NCBI GenBank assembly: GCA_002600635.1
Contig: CP021372.1
Location: 451,001-515,000 of the forward strand
DNA length: 64,000 bases
Reading direction: 5' to 3'
Origin: Rhizobium sp. ACO-34A
GTDB taxonomy: Bacteria; Pseudomonadota; Alphaproteobacteria; Rhizobiales; Rhizobiaceae
Position 1 is the stretch's first letter, and each line of letters starts with the position of its first letter. The position numbers and the translations under genes are program-made. The notes beneath the pieces were generated by a model. It saw nothing but the letters and a program-made list of their open reading frames with translations. It was not told the DNA's origin and did no database searches. Shown in pieces: positions 54,266 to 63,425 of this stretch.

Positions 54266-55246
54266 ATGTCTGCACCTCTCAAGGCGCTCCTTCTTGTAGT
54301 ATGCCTCGCCCTGCTTGCGGGCGCACTCTGGTTCGCGACAAGGCCCCAGCCGTTGATCGTCCAGGGCGAGGTCTCTGCCGATAGAGTTGATGTCAGCCCC
54401 CGGGTTTCGGGTCGCATCGCTGATCTCGGTGCAGATGTCGGCGATACCGTGAAAAAATCCGACATCCTCGCCCAGCTCGAAAGCCCTCAGCTCGTCGCCG
54501 CAATGCATGCGACGGAAGCCGCCCTTGCCGTGGCCGAGGCCGATCTGGAGCGGGTGAACAGCACGCGGCCTGAGGTGATTGCGGCGCGCAGGGCCGAAGT
54601 CGACGCGGCGCAGGCGGATGTCGTTCTCTATCAGACGGAGCGAATGCGACAGGAACGGCTTCTGAGTTCGGCGGCTGCGCCCCAGGCCAGCGTCGACCAG
54701 TCGACCCGCAATCTCGAGGCGGCGCTTCGCAAGCGGGAGTCCGCCCAGGCCAATCTCGATCTTGCAGTTGCCGGTTCGAGCAGGGAAGAAAGGGCGCTGG
54801 CAGCCGCCAAGGTGGCGCAGGCCCGGGCCACGCTGGAACAGCAGCGCACCGACATTGCCGAACTGACGATCCGCGCGCCGATCGCGGGTCAGGTGACGAC
54901 CCGGATCGCCGAACGCGGTGAGAATTTCTCCGCCGGATCACCTTTGTTTTCGCTCGTCGATATCGACCATCCCTGGTTCACCTTCAACCTGCGAGAGGAT
55001 CTGCTGAAGGGACTGAAGGTCGCCGACCGGTTTATGGTCAGGGTGCCCGCGCTGCACGATGCGCGGATCGAGGTGGCCGTAACCGTCATCAACGCGCAGG
55101 GCCAGTATGCGACATGGCGCGCGACCCGTGCCACAGGCGATTTCGACCTGCGCACCTTCGAGGTGCGAGCTATGCCTGTTGCGCCGGTCGAAGGCTTGCG
55201 GCCGGGCATGAGCGCCATCGCTGCATGGTCGGAAGGCGCGCACTGA
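54266..55246 (+). CDS. HlyD/EmrA-type membrane-fusion protein
   Basis: ATG 54266 gives 326 residues; the GTG at 54239 is less likely because GAAGGGACGAAACGG lies just before 54266. One N-terminal transmembrane segment (LLLVVCLALLAGALWF), then a lipoyl-like part (VSADRVDVSPRVSGRIADLGADVGDTVKKSD), a long coiled coil at about residues 90-190, and a second barrel half starting IRAPIAGQVTTRIAERGENF. It links an inner-membrane pump to the outer side. It is the first of three exporter genes. Confidence 0.9.
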   Translation: MSAPLKALLLVVCLALLAGALWFATRPQPLIVQGEVSADRVDVSPRVSGRIADLGADVGDTVKKSDILAQLESPQLVAAMHATEAALAVAEADLERVNSTRPEVIAARRAEVDAAQADVVLYQTERMRQERLLSSAAAPQASVDQSTRNLEAALRKRESAQANLDLAVAGSSREERALAAAKVAQARATLEQQRTDIAELTIRAPIAGQVTTRIAERGENFSAGSPLFSLVDIDHPWFTFNLREDLLKGLKVADRFMVRVPALHDARIEVAVTVINAQGQYATWRATRATGDFDLRTFEVRAMPVAPVEGLRPGMSAIAAWSEGAH

Positions 55247-56462
55247 TGGGCGCGCGGGCGGTCATCCGGCCCGGCTTCGGTCTTGTCTTCCTGCGCGAGG
55301 CCCGGCAGTTTCGCAAACGACCGTTCCTGCCGTTTCTCACCATCGTGCTGCCCTTGCTGCTGATGCTCGTGCTGTCGGTCATCTTCAGCGCGGGACTGGC
55401 TACGCGGCTTCCGATCGCGGTGCTCGATCTCGATGGTAGCGACCTTTCCCGCAGTATCGTGCGGACAGTGGATGCCACTCCCGACACGGCAGTTGCCGGG
55501 CACGTCGCCGATCTCGGTGAGGGACGCCGCCTGATCGTGACCGGCAAGGTTCGCGGACTGCTGATGCTGCCGGAAAATCTCGAACGGGACGTGTTCGCCG
55601 GGCGACGGCCCGAGGTTGTGTTTTTCTACAATACCCAGACCATGACCGCCGGCAATCTGGTACTTCGTGGCGTCAACGCTGCGCTCGCAGCGGTTGAAGG
55701 CGGTATCCGGCTGTCGCTCAGAACGGCTCGGGGGAGCCGATGGACGTCGCGCAGGCGTCGCTCGCGCCGATCCCGGTGCAGGTGAACCCGCTCTTCAATC
55801 CGACACTGAACTATACTCACTTCCTGCTTGCGGCCCTCCTCCCGGCGGTGCTGCAGATCGCCATCGTCACCAGCATGGCCTATTCGATCGGCCGCGATTT
55901 CGAAACCCGCCATCGGCTGCGGGTGCTGGAAAGGCTGGGCGGCGGGCTCTGGCCTGCCCTGACGGGCAAGCTTGTGCCATTCATGCTGGTCTTTCTTGTG
56001 GTCCTCGGCGTTTCCGATCTCGCACTCTTCACCGTTTTCGAACTGCCGTTGCGGGGAGCGAGGGCGCTCCTGCTGGCCGCTGGACTGTTGTTCATCCTTG
56101 CCAACCAGTTGATCGGCATTCTGCTCGGCCTCGTGCTCAGGCCAACGGCTACGGCCGTCAGCATGGCGACACTTCTGACGGCGCCGGCGTTCGGTTTTAT
56201 GGGGATCGGATTTCCAAGGATCGGCATGAACGCCTTCGCCTATCACTGGGGCGACATCATTCCCGGCACCTGGTATCTGATGGCGCGGATCGACCAGACC
56301 ATCCGGGGCACTCCGGTAGAATTATCGACGCGCCCTGTCGCGGTGCTCGCCGCCATGGTTCTCATATTCGGGTTTCTTGTCGTGTTTCGTCTGCAGGTGA
56401 TCCGTGCGGAGAACAGGCGTAGGCGACTGGATACCCACAGACCAGCGGAGACCGCCGGATGA
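55246..56462 (+). pseudogene. ABC-2 type permease, frameshifted
   Basis: The first frame starts with ATG overlapping the HlyD stop (TGATG) and gives the N-terminal ABC-2 pattern (FLTIVLPLLLMLVLSVIFSAGLATRLPIAVLDLDGSD) up to SLRTARG; it then ends in SRWTSRRRR. The second frame restarts exactly there (MDVAQASLAPIPVQVNPLFNPTLNYTHFLLAALLPAVLQ) and runs to 56462. Adding one G to the G5 run near 55730 restores one 405-residue protein. It may be a true frameshift, a slippery site, or a sequencing error. Confidence 0.75.
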
Positions 56463-57619
56463 ATGCCGTGGCCACCGTCACAACGCTTGAACTGCAGCGT
56501 ATCTTCAGCCTGCGGCCGGCCTTTTCCGTGTTGGTGCTGGCAATCGTCATCTATTCGGTCTTTTATCCGCAGCCCTATCGCGGCGAGACCCTGCGTGACG
56601 TGCCAATCGCTGTCGTCGATCTCGACGGGACAGACAGCAGCCGGCAATTCGCCCGCCGGCTTGATGCTTCGTCGGATGTCATGGTCACTGCTGTGCTGCC
56701 GGATTTTGCAGCCGGCGAACGTGCCGTTCAGACGCGCGAGGTCTACGGTATCCTCGTGCTGCCGCGGCATTTCGAGCGCGATCTTCTGCATGGGCGTTCC
56801 TCGCCCGTGGCCTTCTACGCGGATGCAAGCTATTTCCTCATCTATTCGCGAATGACGGGTGCGGTCACGACGCTGGCGAAAACGATGGGCGCGGAGATCG
56901 AGACGCGGCGGCTTGTGTCTGCCGGGGTCGATCCGGCGCTCTCGGCGGCGGCATCCGATCCGATGCCATTGATCGCCATCGCGCTCTTCAACCCGCAAGG
57001 GGGCTACGCCACCTATATCCTGCCGGCGGCGCTGGTCCTCCTCCTGCAGCAGACACTGCTGATCGGCGTCGGGCTGCTCGGAACGATGGAGGACGAGCGC
57101 TCCCGCGCTCTCGCCAAAAGGGCCGGACCGTTGTCGCGAGTGTCGGGCAAACTGCTCGCCTATTTCATCGTCGAGACGCCGGTCTTCGCCTTCTACCTCG
57201 TCGCCCTGCCCTATCTTTACGGGATACCGAGGCTCGGCAGCATCACCGCAATCGCAGCCATCTCCATTCCGTTCGTCGCCGCCGTCGCAGGACTTGGCAT
57301 GATCGTCGCGAGAGTTCTACGAAACCCGGTCACCGTACAATTGGTGTTCGCGGGGATCGGCATGCCTTTCCTCTTCCTGTCCGGGTTCTCCTGGCCTGCC
57401 GAGGCCATCCCCGAACCACTTGGCCTGATTGCACTTGCGGTTCCCAGCACCACGGCAATCAACGCGATCATCGAGGTGGCCCAGCTCGGGGCGTCCGTTG
57501 CTGACGTGGCCGATCAGCTTTTGGTTCTTGCCGCACTGGCGGTTGTTTATCTCGGGCTTGCATGGGGACTGGAGAGAGGCCTGAACCGTGTCGGTTCCAT
57601 GGAACGCCCGATCACCTGA
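56459..57619 (+). CDS. ABC-2 type permease (second subunit)
   Basis: Starts with an ATGA overlap with the preceding permease and has 386 residues. It shares the DVPIAVVDLDGTDSSRQFARRLDASSDV region and six transmembrane segments, with a central large periplasmic loop, like YhhJ/YbhR permeases. Together with HlyD and the first permease it would form an export complex. No ATPase gene is present in the operon, so the ATPase must come from elsewhere, or the set is driven differently. Confidence 0.88.
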   Translation: MNAVATVTTLELQRIFSLRPAFSVLVLAIVIYSVFYPQPYRGETLRDVPIAVVDLDGTDSSRQFARRLDASSDVMVTAVLPDFAAGERAVQTREVYGILVLPRHFERDLLHGRSSPVAFYADASYFLIYSRMTGAVTTLAKTMGAEIETRRLVSAGVDPALSAAASDPMPLIAIALFNPQGGYATYILPAALVLLLQQTLLIGVGLLGTMEDERSRALAKRAGPLSRVSGKLLAYFIVETPVFAFYLVALPYLYGIPRLGSITAIAAISIPFVAAVAGLGMIVARVLRNPVTVQLVFAGIGMPFLFLSGFSWPAEAIPEPLGLIALAVPSTTAINAIIEVAQLGASVADVADQLLVLAALAVVYLGLAWGLERGLNRVGSMERPIT

Positions 57620-57864
57620 AGATGACAGACCCTCACGGCTTGCTCCAGGCACCTCCATCCGCAGGATGAAGCCGGTGTCAGTGGTGAATATGCGCAACAG
57701 ACGCAAATTCTCATCCCGTTCAGTGGTTTGTCAGCAACGCCAAACATAAGTACGAATATGGTCGTGAGCGACGCGATTGCTTGTCGTGCACGGGGGTGCG
57801 AGCCAGAGCTTCCCGATTTTGAGAAACGGTCGAAACGAAAGGGGTGAGTGTGAAGGAAAAGCTG

Positions 57865-58566
57865 ATGCGGGTTGAACCCCTGGTGCTTGCCATGCTGGCC
57901 TGCCTCGCGGGAGGGCTGTTCCTGTTCGAACGGCTTACGAGCGAGGTCCTGGAAGGCGAGACCCTTCAATTCGATCAATCCATCCTGCTCGCCCTGAGAC
58001 GTTCCGGCGATCTGTCCGTTCCGATCGGCCCAGCCTGGCTGGCGCATGCGGTCGATGATATCACAGCGCTTGGCGGAGTGACGGTTTTGACGCTGGTGAC
58101 GCTGCTCGTGACGGCCTACCTGCTGTTCGACCGTCGTGCCCGGACCGCCCTTTTTGTTCTCCTGTCCGTGCTGACGGGCTGGCTTGCCAGCACGAGCCTG
58201 AAGCTTCTGGTCGCGCGGCCGCGCCCGGACGTTGTTCCGCATCTTGTCGATGTGACGGATTTCAGTTTTCCAAGTGGCCATGCCATGGTCTCGGCAGTCA
58301 CCTACCTGACCCTTGGAGCCCTATTGGCGCGTATCCAGATCTACCGTTCCGCGCGGGTTTTCGTTATGGGTGCGGGTGTTTTTCTCACCCTGATTGTCGG
58401 CATGAGCAGGGTCTTTCTCGGAGTCCACTACCCCACTGATGTTCTTGCCGGATGGTGCGCTGGGGCGATTTGGGCGCTTGGGTGCTGGATGCTGTTGAGA
58501 TTTCTGGGTGATGCCAGCCGAAACCGCAATGGATCCGGTATCGGCCAGCCAAGCGGCGAGGAGTGA
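57865..58566 (+). CDS. PAP2-family membrane phosphatase
   Basis: ATG 57865 is chosen because AAGGA lies 7 nt before it (233 residues); GTGs at 57844 and 57850 would add seven or five residues. Motifs are complete: KLLVARPRPD, FPSGHAM and SRVFLGVHYPTDVLAGW, the three signatures of the PAP2 phosphatases, spread over six transmembrane segments. Substrates are usually lipid phosphates or undecaprenyl pyrophosphate. It sits directly before a two-component system, which may regulate it. Confidence 0.88.
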   Translation: MRVEPLVLAMLACLAGGLFLFERLTSEVLEGETLQFDQSILLALRRSGDLSVPIGPAWLAHAVDDITALGGVTVLTLVTLLVTAYLLFDRRARTALFVLLSVLTGWLASTSLKLLVARPRPDVVPHLVDVTDFSFPSGHAMVSAVTYLTLGALLARIQIYRSARVFVMGAGVFLTLIVGMSRVFLGVHYPTDVLAGWCAGAIWALGCWMLLRFLGDASRNRNGSGIGQPSGEE

Positions 58567-58574
58567 GATTTTTC

Positions 58575-59234
58575 TTGCGCATACTCCTGATTGAAGATGA
58601 CGGAATTATCGGTGAAGCCGTGCGGGACCACACCGCAGCCGCAAGCCACGCCGTGGATTGGGTTCAGTCTCTCGCCGATGGCAAGGCGGCGGTGGAGGTT
58701 GTTCACTATGGGCTGATCCTTCTTGATCTCCAGCTTCCTGACGGGAATGGCATCGGCTTCCTCGAAACCTTGCGGGCGAGTGGCGATCACACGCCGGTCA
58801 TTATTCTGACCGCGCGCGACCAGATCTCCGACCGTATCGCCGGCTTGAACGCCGGCGCGGACGATTATCTCGTGAAGCCGTTCAACCTCGGTGAGCTGGA
58901 AGCACGAATTCTTGCCGTGACGCGCCGATACGAGGGCAAGCCGCAGACGGTCGTCCATATCTCGGACATCGAGATCGACAGGGCCTCCCACGGAATCGTC
59001 GTTGCCGGAGAGAGCGTCGCGCTTACCCATCGGGAATGGGCTGTCCTCGATCTTCTCATCGCCCGGCCCGGAACGATCGTCACCAAGGCGAGAATTGAGG
59101 AGGCCTTGTATGCCTTCGGGACGGAGGTCGAGAGCAACACGGTCGAGGTCTACATCAGCAGGCTTCGCAAGAAGATCGGCAAAGACAGGATCAGGACGGC
59201 GCGTGGCCTTGGCTACATTCTGGAGGGAGAATGA
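58575..59234 (+). CDS. OmpR-family response regulator
   Basis: The receiver domain begins at the TTG 58575 (LRILLIEDDG, the canonical start of these proteins), 219 residues; a GTG at 58563 also exists. The phospho-acceptor Asp is in LLDLQLPDGNG near residue 51, followed by the conserved Thr (LTARD) and Lys in VKPFNLGELEARI. The C-terminal winged helix carries LTHREWAVLDLLIARPG and the GYILEGE end. It overlaps the sensor kinase gene by 4 nt. Confidence 0.9.
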   Translation: MRILLIEDDGIIGEAVRDHTAAASHAVDWVQSLADGKAAVEVVHYGLILLDLQLPDGNGIGFLETLRASGDHTPVIILTARDQISDRIAGLNAGADDYLVKPFNLGELEARILAVTRRYEGKPQTVVHISDIEIDRASHGIVVAGESVALTHREWAVLDLLIARPGTIVTKARIEEALYAFGTEVESNTVEVYISRLRKKIGKDRIRTARGLGYILEGE

Positions 59235-60565
59235 AGAAAGGACGCAGCATTGTCCGGCCGCTGATGCTTTCGCTTATCGGAGCGCTTGTCGTCGTCTGGC
59301 TCGGCGCGATCGGCCTGAGCATTCTGGTGATGCGGGAAGAGTTCGACGAGATTTTCGACAGCGCATTGAAGGAAGCCGGCGAACGTCTGCTGGCCATCGT
59401 CGCGGAAGAAATGCACCCCGATGTGCTGAACTCTGCAGAAAGCGGCCGCGTGTTCTCCAGTACAGGGCGTCGGCAATATATCGTCTATCAGGTTCGCCAC
59501 GCGGATGGCCGCGTCATCTATCGCTCGAAGGACGCACCGGAGCAGCCATTCGACGCTCCCTTGAAGGTTGGGTTCCACGACACCGGGAAATATCGTGTAT
59601 TTACCGCTGCCACCCCTGACGAAAAGCTGTTTCTACAGGCGGCGGATGATTTCGGCCACAGGCGGGAAGCCGTGATCGAAAGTGCTGCCACCATGCTGTG
59701 GCCGCTCGTCGTGCTCATTCCGTTCAGTCTTCTCGTCATGTGGCTGATTGCCCGAAGAGCGGTGACGCCGATCAATGCGCTTCGGAAGTCGATTTCAGAA
59801 AGGGACCACGGCAACCTGTCGCCGGTTGAAACCGAGACGCTGCCGAATGAGCTGCGCCCGATCGCATCCTCGGTCAATCTGCTGCTGCAGCGACTGCGCT
59901 CTGCGCTCGATGCCGAACGGGAGTTTACGGCGAACAGCGCACATGAACTGCGCACGCCGATTGCCGGCGCTCTGGCGCAGACGCAGAGGCTTCTGGCGCA
60001 ATTGCCGGACGGCAGCCTGAAGGCGAGAACCCGAAACATCGAGGCCGCCCTCACCAAGCTTGGGCGGATTTCCGAGAAGCTGCTGCAGCTGGCGCGCGCG
60101 GATGCCGGTCTTGGAGCCACAGAGACGAAAACCGATCTGCTCAAGGTTCTCGACCTGATCGTTCGCGATTTTCAGCGCAGTGCCGAAACGTCCAACCGGA
60201 TCGACTATATCGTCGCGCCGTCCGCATCTCTTGTAAGAAACGTCGATATCGATGCTTTCGGGATCGTGATGCGCAATCTGATCGAAAATGCCACTATTCA
60301 CGGCGAGCCGAACGGGCCGATCAAGGTTTGGGTCGATGAAGACAGCGCCATCCGCGTTATCAGCAACGGCCCAGTGGTTGCCGAAGCCGATCTCGCTGCG
60401 TTTAAGCAAAGGTTTCACCGCGGAGATGCCAAGCGTAAAGGCGCCGGACTTGGCTTACCGATTGCCGACAAGATCGTGCGGCAGATGGGTGGAACCCTGC
60501 AGCTTCACTCGCCCGTACCCGGAAGCGATCAGGGCTTCGAGGCTCGAATAATCCTGCCCGGCTAG
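59231..60565 (+). CDS. Sensor histidine kinase
   Basis: The 444-residue protein has two transmembrane segments (residues about 12-32 and 155-175) with a periplasmic sensor loop between, and a HAMP-like linker. The phospho-accepting His is in NSAHELRTPIAGALAQTQRL near residue 238. The ATPase has the N box RNLIENATIHG and a GAGLGLPIADKIVRQMGG G box. The partner is the response regulator just upstream. Confidence 0.92.
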   Translation: MKKGRSIVRPLMLSLIGALVVVWLGAIGLSILVMREEFDEIFDSALKEAGERLLAIVAEEMHPDVLNSAESGRVFSSTGRRQYIVYQVRHADGRVIYRSKDAPEQPFDAPLKVGFHDTGKYRVFTAATPDEKLFLQAADDFGHRREAVIESAATMLWPLVVLIPFSLLVMWLIARRAVTPINALRKSISERDHGNLSPVETETLPNELRPIASSVNLLLQRLRSALDAEREFTANSAHELRTPIAGALAQTQRLLAQLPDGSLKARTRNIEAALTKLGRISEKLLQLARADAGLGATETKTDLLKVLDLIVRDFQRSAETSNRIDYIVAPSASLVRNVDIDAFGIVMRNLIENATIHGEPNGPIKVWVDEDSAIRVISNGPVVAEADLAAFKQRFHRGDAKRKGAGLGLPIADKIVRQMGGTLQLHSPVPGSDQGFEARIILPG

Positions 60566-60673
60566 GTGTTTCAGCAAGGGTGCCCATACGCTTAATGAAG
60601 CAGACCCTTTCAGGTGTCTGTCAGCTTACCGGCCTAACGAGTTCGCATCATCGTTCAAAACGGTTCTGCGAAT

Positions 60674-61261
60674 TTGCCCAAGCTTACGAAATTCTTCTGG
60701 CGTAGAACCTTCCGGTTCGCCTCGATCGTAGTTGTCGCCGTTGGCCTCACTCTGGGTGGCTATCTCGGCTACCTCCAATGGAGCGGCAATTTCCACACGG
60801 TTGTCGAGGGACAACTCTACCGCTCGGCCCAGCCATCCGCATCACAGATTGCCGATTATGTGCAGCGCTACGGCATCAAGACCATCATCAATCTGCGCGG
60901 GCAGAACGAGCAGGCGGATTGGTACAATGCGGAAATCGCCATGGCAAAACAGGTCGGCATCCGTCATGTCGACTTCCGCATGTCGGCCCGCAGGATCGTG
61001 ACGCGTGAGAGCGCGGACAACCTTATCACTATCATGAAGAACGCGCCGAAACCGATCCTCATCCATTGTCAGGCGGGTGCGGATCGAAGCGGGATCGTGG
61101 CCGCGATCTACAGTAAGGCAATCGCCGGAGTGGCCAAGGAAACGGCAGAAAAACAGTTGTCGATCTTCTTCGGCCATGTCGGCATCCCCTATCTCTCGTC
61201 CACCTTCGCGATGGACCAGAGCTGGGAGATGCTGGAGAAGCAACTGAAGACCGACGGTTAG
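60674..61261 (+). CDS. Dual-specificity/tyrosine phosphatase, membrane-anchored
   Basis: From a TTG at 60674 (no better start in frame) 195 residues. A single transmembrane segment lies at residues 12-35, followed by FHTVVEGQLYRSAQPSASQI and INLRGQNEQADWYNAE. The CX5R signature is HCQAGADRSG near residue 132, the cysteine phosphatase P-loop. The sequence is of the type that dephosphorylates tyrosine residues or phosphoinositides at the membrane. It is close to a PAP2 phosphatase and a two-component system. Confidence 0.86.
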   Translation: MPKLTKFFWRRTFRFASIVVVAVGLTLGGYLGYLQWSGNFHTVVEGQLYRSAQPSASQIADYVQRYGIKTIINLRGQNEQADWYNAEIAMAKQVGIRHVDFRMSARRIVTRESADNLITIMKNAPKPILIHCQAGADRSGIVAAIYSKAIAGVAKETAEKQLSIFFGHVGIPYLSSTFAMDQSWEMLEKQLKTDG

Positions 61262-61386
61262 GCCCTCCCCTCCTCTACCGCAGCAGTAATCATCCGCATA
61301 TCGGATATGCCTCAGTCCTCTCTTCCCGTTCAGGCAAGTGTCAGGAAACTGCGTCAGTGGTTTCAATCTCAACCGGGATTGGCATC

Positions 61387-61596
61387 ATGAACGCAAGGCA
61401 AGCGACAAATCAGATCATCAGGGCCATCGAGGATGGAGATATCGAAAAGGCGGACCGTCTTTTCGTAAGTGCCCTTCATCTAGCCAGGAGCGGTGAGCTT
61501 GAAGAGTGGCATACGCCATCTGTCAGGCTACTGCTGGCGCTGGCCCCGGTCTTGGGCATCCTTGTCTATTGGTGTGGTTTCTATCTGACACGGTAG
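61387..61596 (+). CDS. Small membrane-anchored protein
   Basis: ATG 61387 gives 69 residues: a charged helical first part (NARQATNQIIRAIEDGDIEKADRLFVSALHLARSG) and one C-terminal transmembrane helix (LLLALAPVLGILVYWCGFYL). No family is recognised. It may be tail-anchored. It lies 125 nt after the phosphatase gene. Confidence 0.5.
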   Translation: MNARQATNQIIRAIEDGDIEKADRLFVSALHLARSGELEEWHTPSVRLLLALAPVLGILVYWCGFYLTR

Positions 61597-62210
61597 GAAC
61601 CGGCGACGAGTGGGTTTGCTCATAGATCAGGACAACCGATCTCCAATGTGTGCGGCATCCTCAGGCTGCTGCTGCAACCGCAAACCGGTTGCATAACTTC
61701 TGGTCCTGGCTCTCATCCTCGGCTGGAAGGCGGCCCGTATGTGGGCCGCCTGATCGGCAGGGGCTGTATTTCGGTTTGCCAGCGCGTTAGGCCCCTCCCC
61801 GCTACCGTGTGTTGACGGACCTTGACGCGGCATTTTCCGCTTGAGCCTCGCGTCCGAAAATCCCGAATTGGAATCAAGATGGAGCTGTGAGATTTACTGG
61901 CTAAAGATATGTGAGTCGCGGCTGGCTATGGTGTCAGCTTGACCGGGAGGCCGCTTTGCAACCTGAACCGAGTCAGTTTTCCGTCTGATTCACAGTAAAT
62001 GATATACCGGGAACGGCTGGATCAGATGACCGCTAACCCACAGATTCAGAAAGAAGAATCTGATCCAGATGGTTTTCTCGCTTCCATGTCGTTAACCATT
62101 CATTAACCTAAAAGCGCTTGCCCGGAAATCAGAATCGGCGCTATCTGACAGTGGCGAAACTTTGTTGGTTTCGCGAAAAATATCGCCACTGGCAGGAAAC
62201 GGGTTTTGAG
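61597..62210. other. Upstream region of repABC
   Basis: 614 nt without a supported gene. Its right half becomes AT-rich (GTTAACCATTCATTAACC at 62091-62108). No parS sequence of the GTT-N4-GC-N4-AAC type was found here by eye. An 11-bp inverted repeat is described separately. Confidence 0.5.
62017..62068. promoter_or_regulatory. Inverted repeat upstream of repA
   Basis: CTGGATCAGAT at 62017-62027 is repeated in inverse form as ATCTGATCCAG at 62058-62068, separated by 30 nt; GATTC and GAATC flank the centre. The repeat is 140 nt before the repA start. It may be an operator bound by RepA/RepB or part of the promoter control. Function is inferred from position only. Confidence 0.5.
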
Positions 62211-63425
62211 ATGGCGAAGGCCGCAGCAAAAGAAGCACCTGTATTTGAAGGGTTGACCGCCTTGATGGAGCGTCATGCCGACGCCCTTTCCAGCCAGCTT
62301 CAGGCCCATCATCTCAAGGTCTTCCCGCCGACCGCCGAAAAGGGCATTCGCACGTTCGGACCGTCCGAAGCGGCAAAGCTGCTTGGCGTCGGCGAATCCT
62401 ATCTGCGGCAGACTGCTTCGGAAATGCCGGAATTGAATGTCAGCGTCAGCCCGGGCGGCAGACGGACCTTCTCGATTGATGATATCCATGCGATCCGCAA
62501 GCATATGGATCAGGTCGGCCGCGGAAATCGTCGCTACCTTCCGCATCGTCGTGGAGATGAGCAACTCCAGGTCATCTCGGTGATGAATTTCAAGGGCGGG
62601 TCCGGCAAGACGACGACCGCCGCGCATCTGGCTCAATATCTCGCGATGCGTGGATATCGCATTCTTGCAATCGATCTCGACCCCCAGGCCAGCCTTTCCG
62701 CACTTTTCGGCAGCCAGCCCGAGACCGACGTCGGGCCGAATGAGACGCTGTATGGTGCGATCCGTTACGACGACGAACAGGTGCCGATCGAGCAGGTTGT
62801 TCGTGGAACCTATATTCCCGACCTTCACCTCATTCCCGGCAATCTCGAACTGATGGAGTTCGAGCACGACACGCCGCGCGCGCTGATGAAGCGCAAGGAG
62901 GGCGACACGCTTTTTTATGGTCGGATCAGCCAGGTTATCGAGGATATCGCCGATAACTACGACGTTGTCGTGATCGACTGCCCTCCCCAGCTCGGTTATC
63001 TCACGCTTTCGGCACTCACGGCCGCAACCTCGATCCTTGTCACGGTTCATCCCCAGATGCTGGACGTGATGTCCATGAACCAGTTTCTGGCAATGACATC
63101 TAACCTTCTGCGGGAGATCGAGAATGCCGGGGCGCATTTCAAATTCAACTGGATGCGTTATCTGATCACCCGGTTCGAACCCAGCGACGGGCCGCAGAAC
63201 CAGATGGTGGGCTATCTGCGATCGATCTTCGGTGAAAACGTCCTCAACTTCCCGATGCTGAAAACGACTGCGGTGTCGGATGCCGGTTTGACAAACCAGA
63301 CCCTCTTCGAGGTCGAGCGGGGCCAGTTCACGCGTTCGACCTACGATCGAGCCTTGGAGGCGATGAATGCCGTCAATGACGAGATCGAGAGTTTGATCAA
63401 GAAAGCATGGGGTAGACCCGCATGA
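62211..63425 (+). CDS. repA: Plasmid partitioning protein RepA (ParA-type ATPase)
   Basis: ATG 62211 with AGGAAACGGGTTTTGAG before it gives 404 residues, the normal RepA length; earlier starts at 62118 and 62151 are less likely. It has an N-terminal DNA-binding part (PSEAAKLLGVGESYLRQTAS), the deviant Walker A NFKGGSGKTTTAAHLA near residue 127, and VVVIDCPPQLGYLTL. RepA represses repABC and segregates the plasmid with RepB. The stop overlaps repB as ATGA. Confidence 0.95.
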   Translation: MAKAAAKEAPVFEGLTALMERHADALSSQLQAHHLKVFPPTAEKGIRTFGPSEAAKLLGVGESYLRQTASEMPELNVSVSPGGRRTFSIDDIHAIRKHMDQVGRGNRRYLPHRRGDEQLQVISVMNFKGGSGKTTTAAHLAQYLAMRGYRILAIDLDPQASLSALFGSQPETDVGPNETLYGAIRYDDEQVPIEQVVRGTYIPDLHLIPGNLELMEFEHDTPRALMKRKEGDTLFYGRISQVIEDIADNYDVVVIDCPPQLGYLTLSALTAATSILVTVHPQMLDVMSMNQFLAMTSNLLREIENAGAHFKFNWMRYLITRFEPSDGPQNQMVGYLRSIFGENVLNFPMLKTTAVSDAGLTNQTLFEVERGQFTRSTYDRALEAMNAVNDEIESLIKKAWGRPA

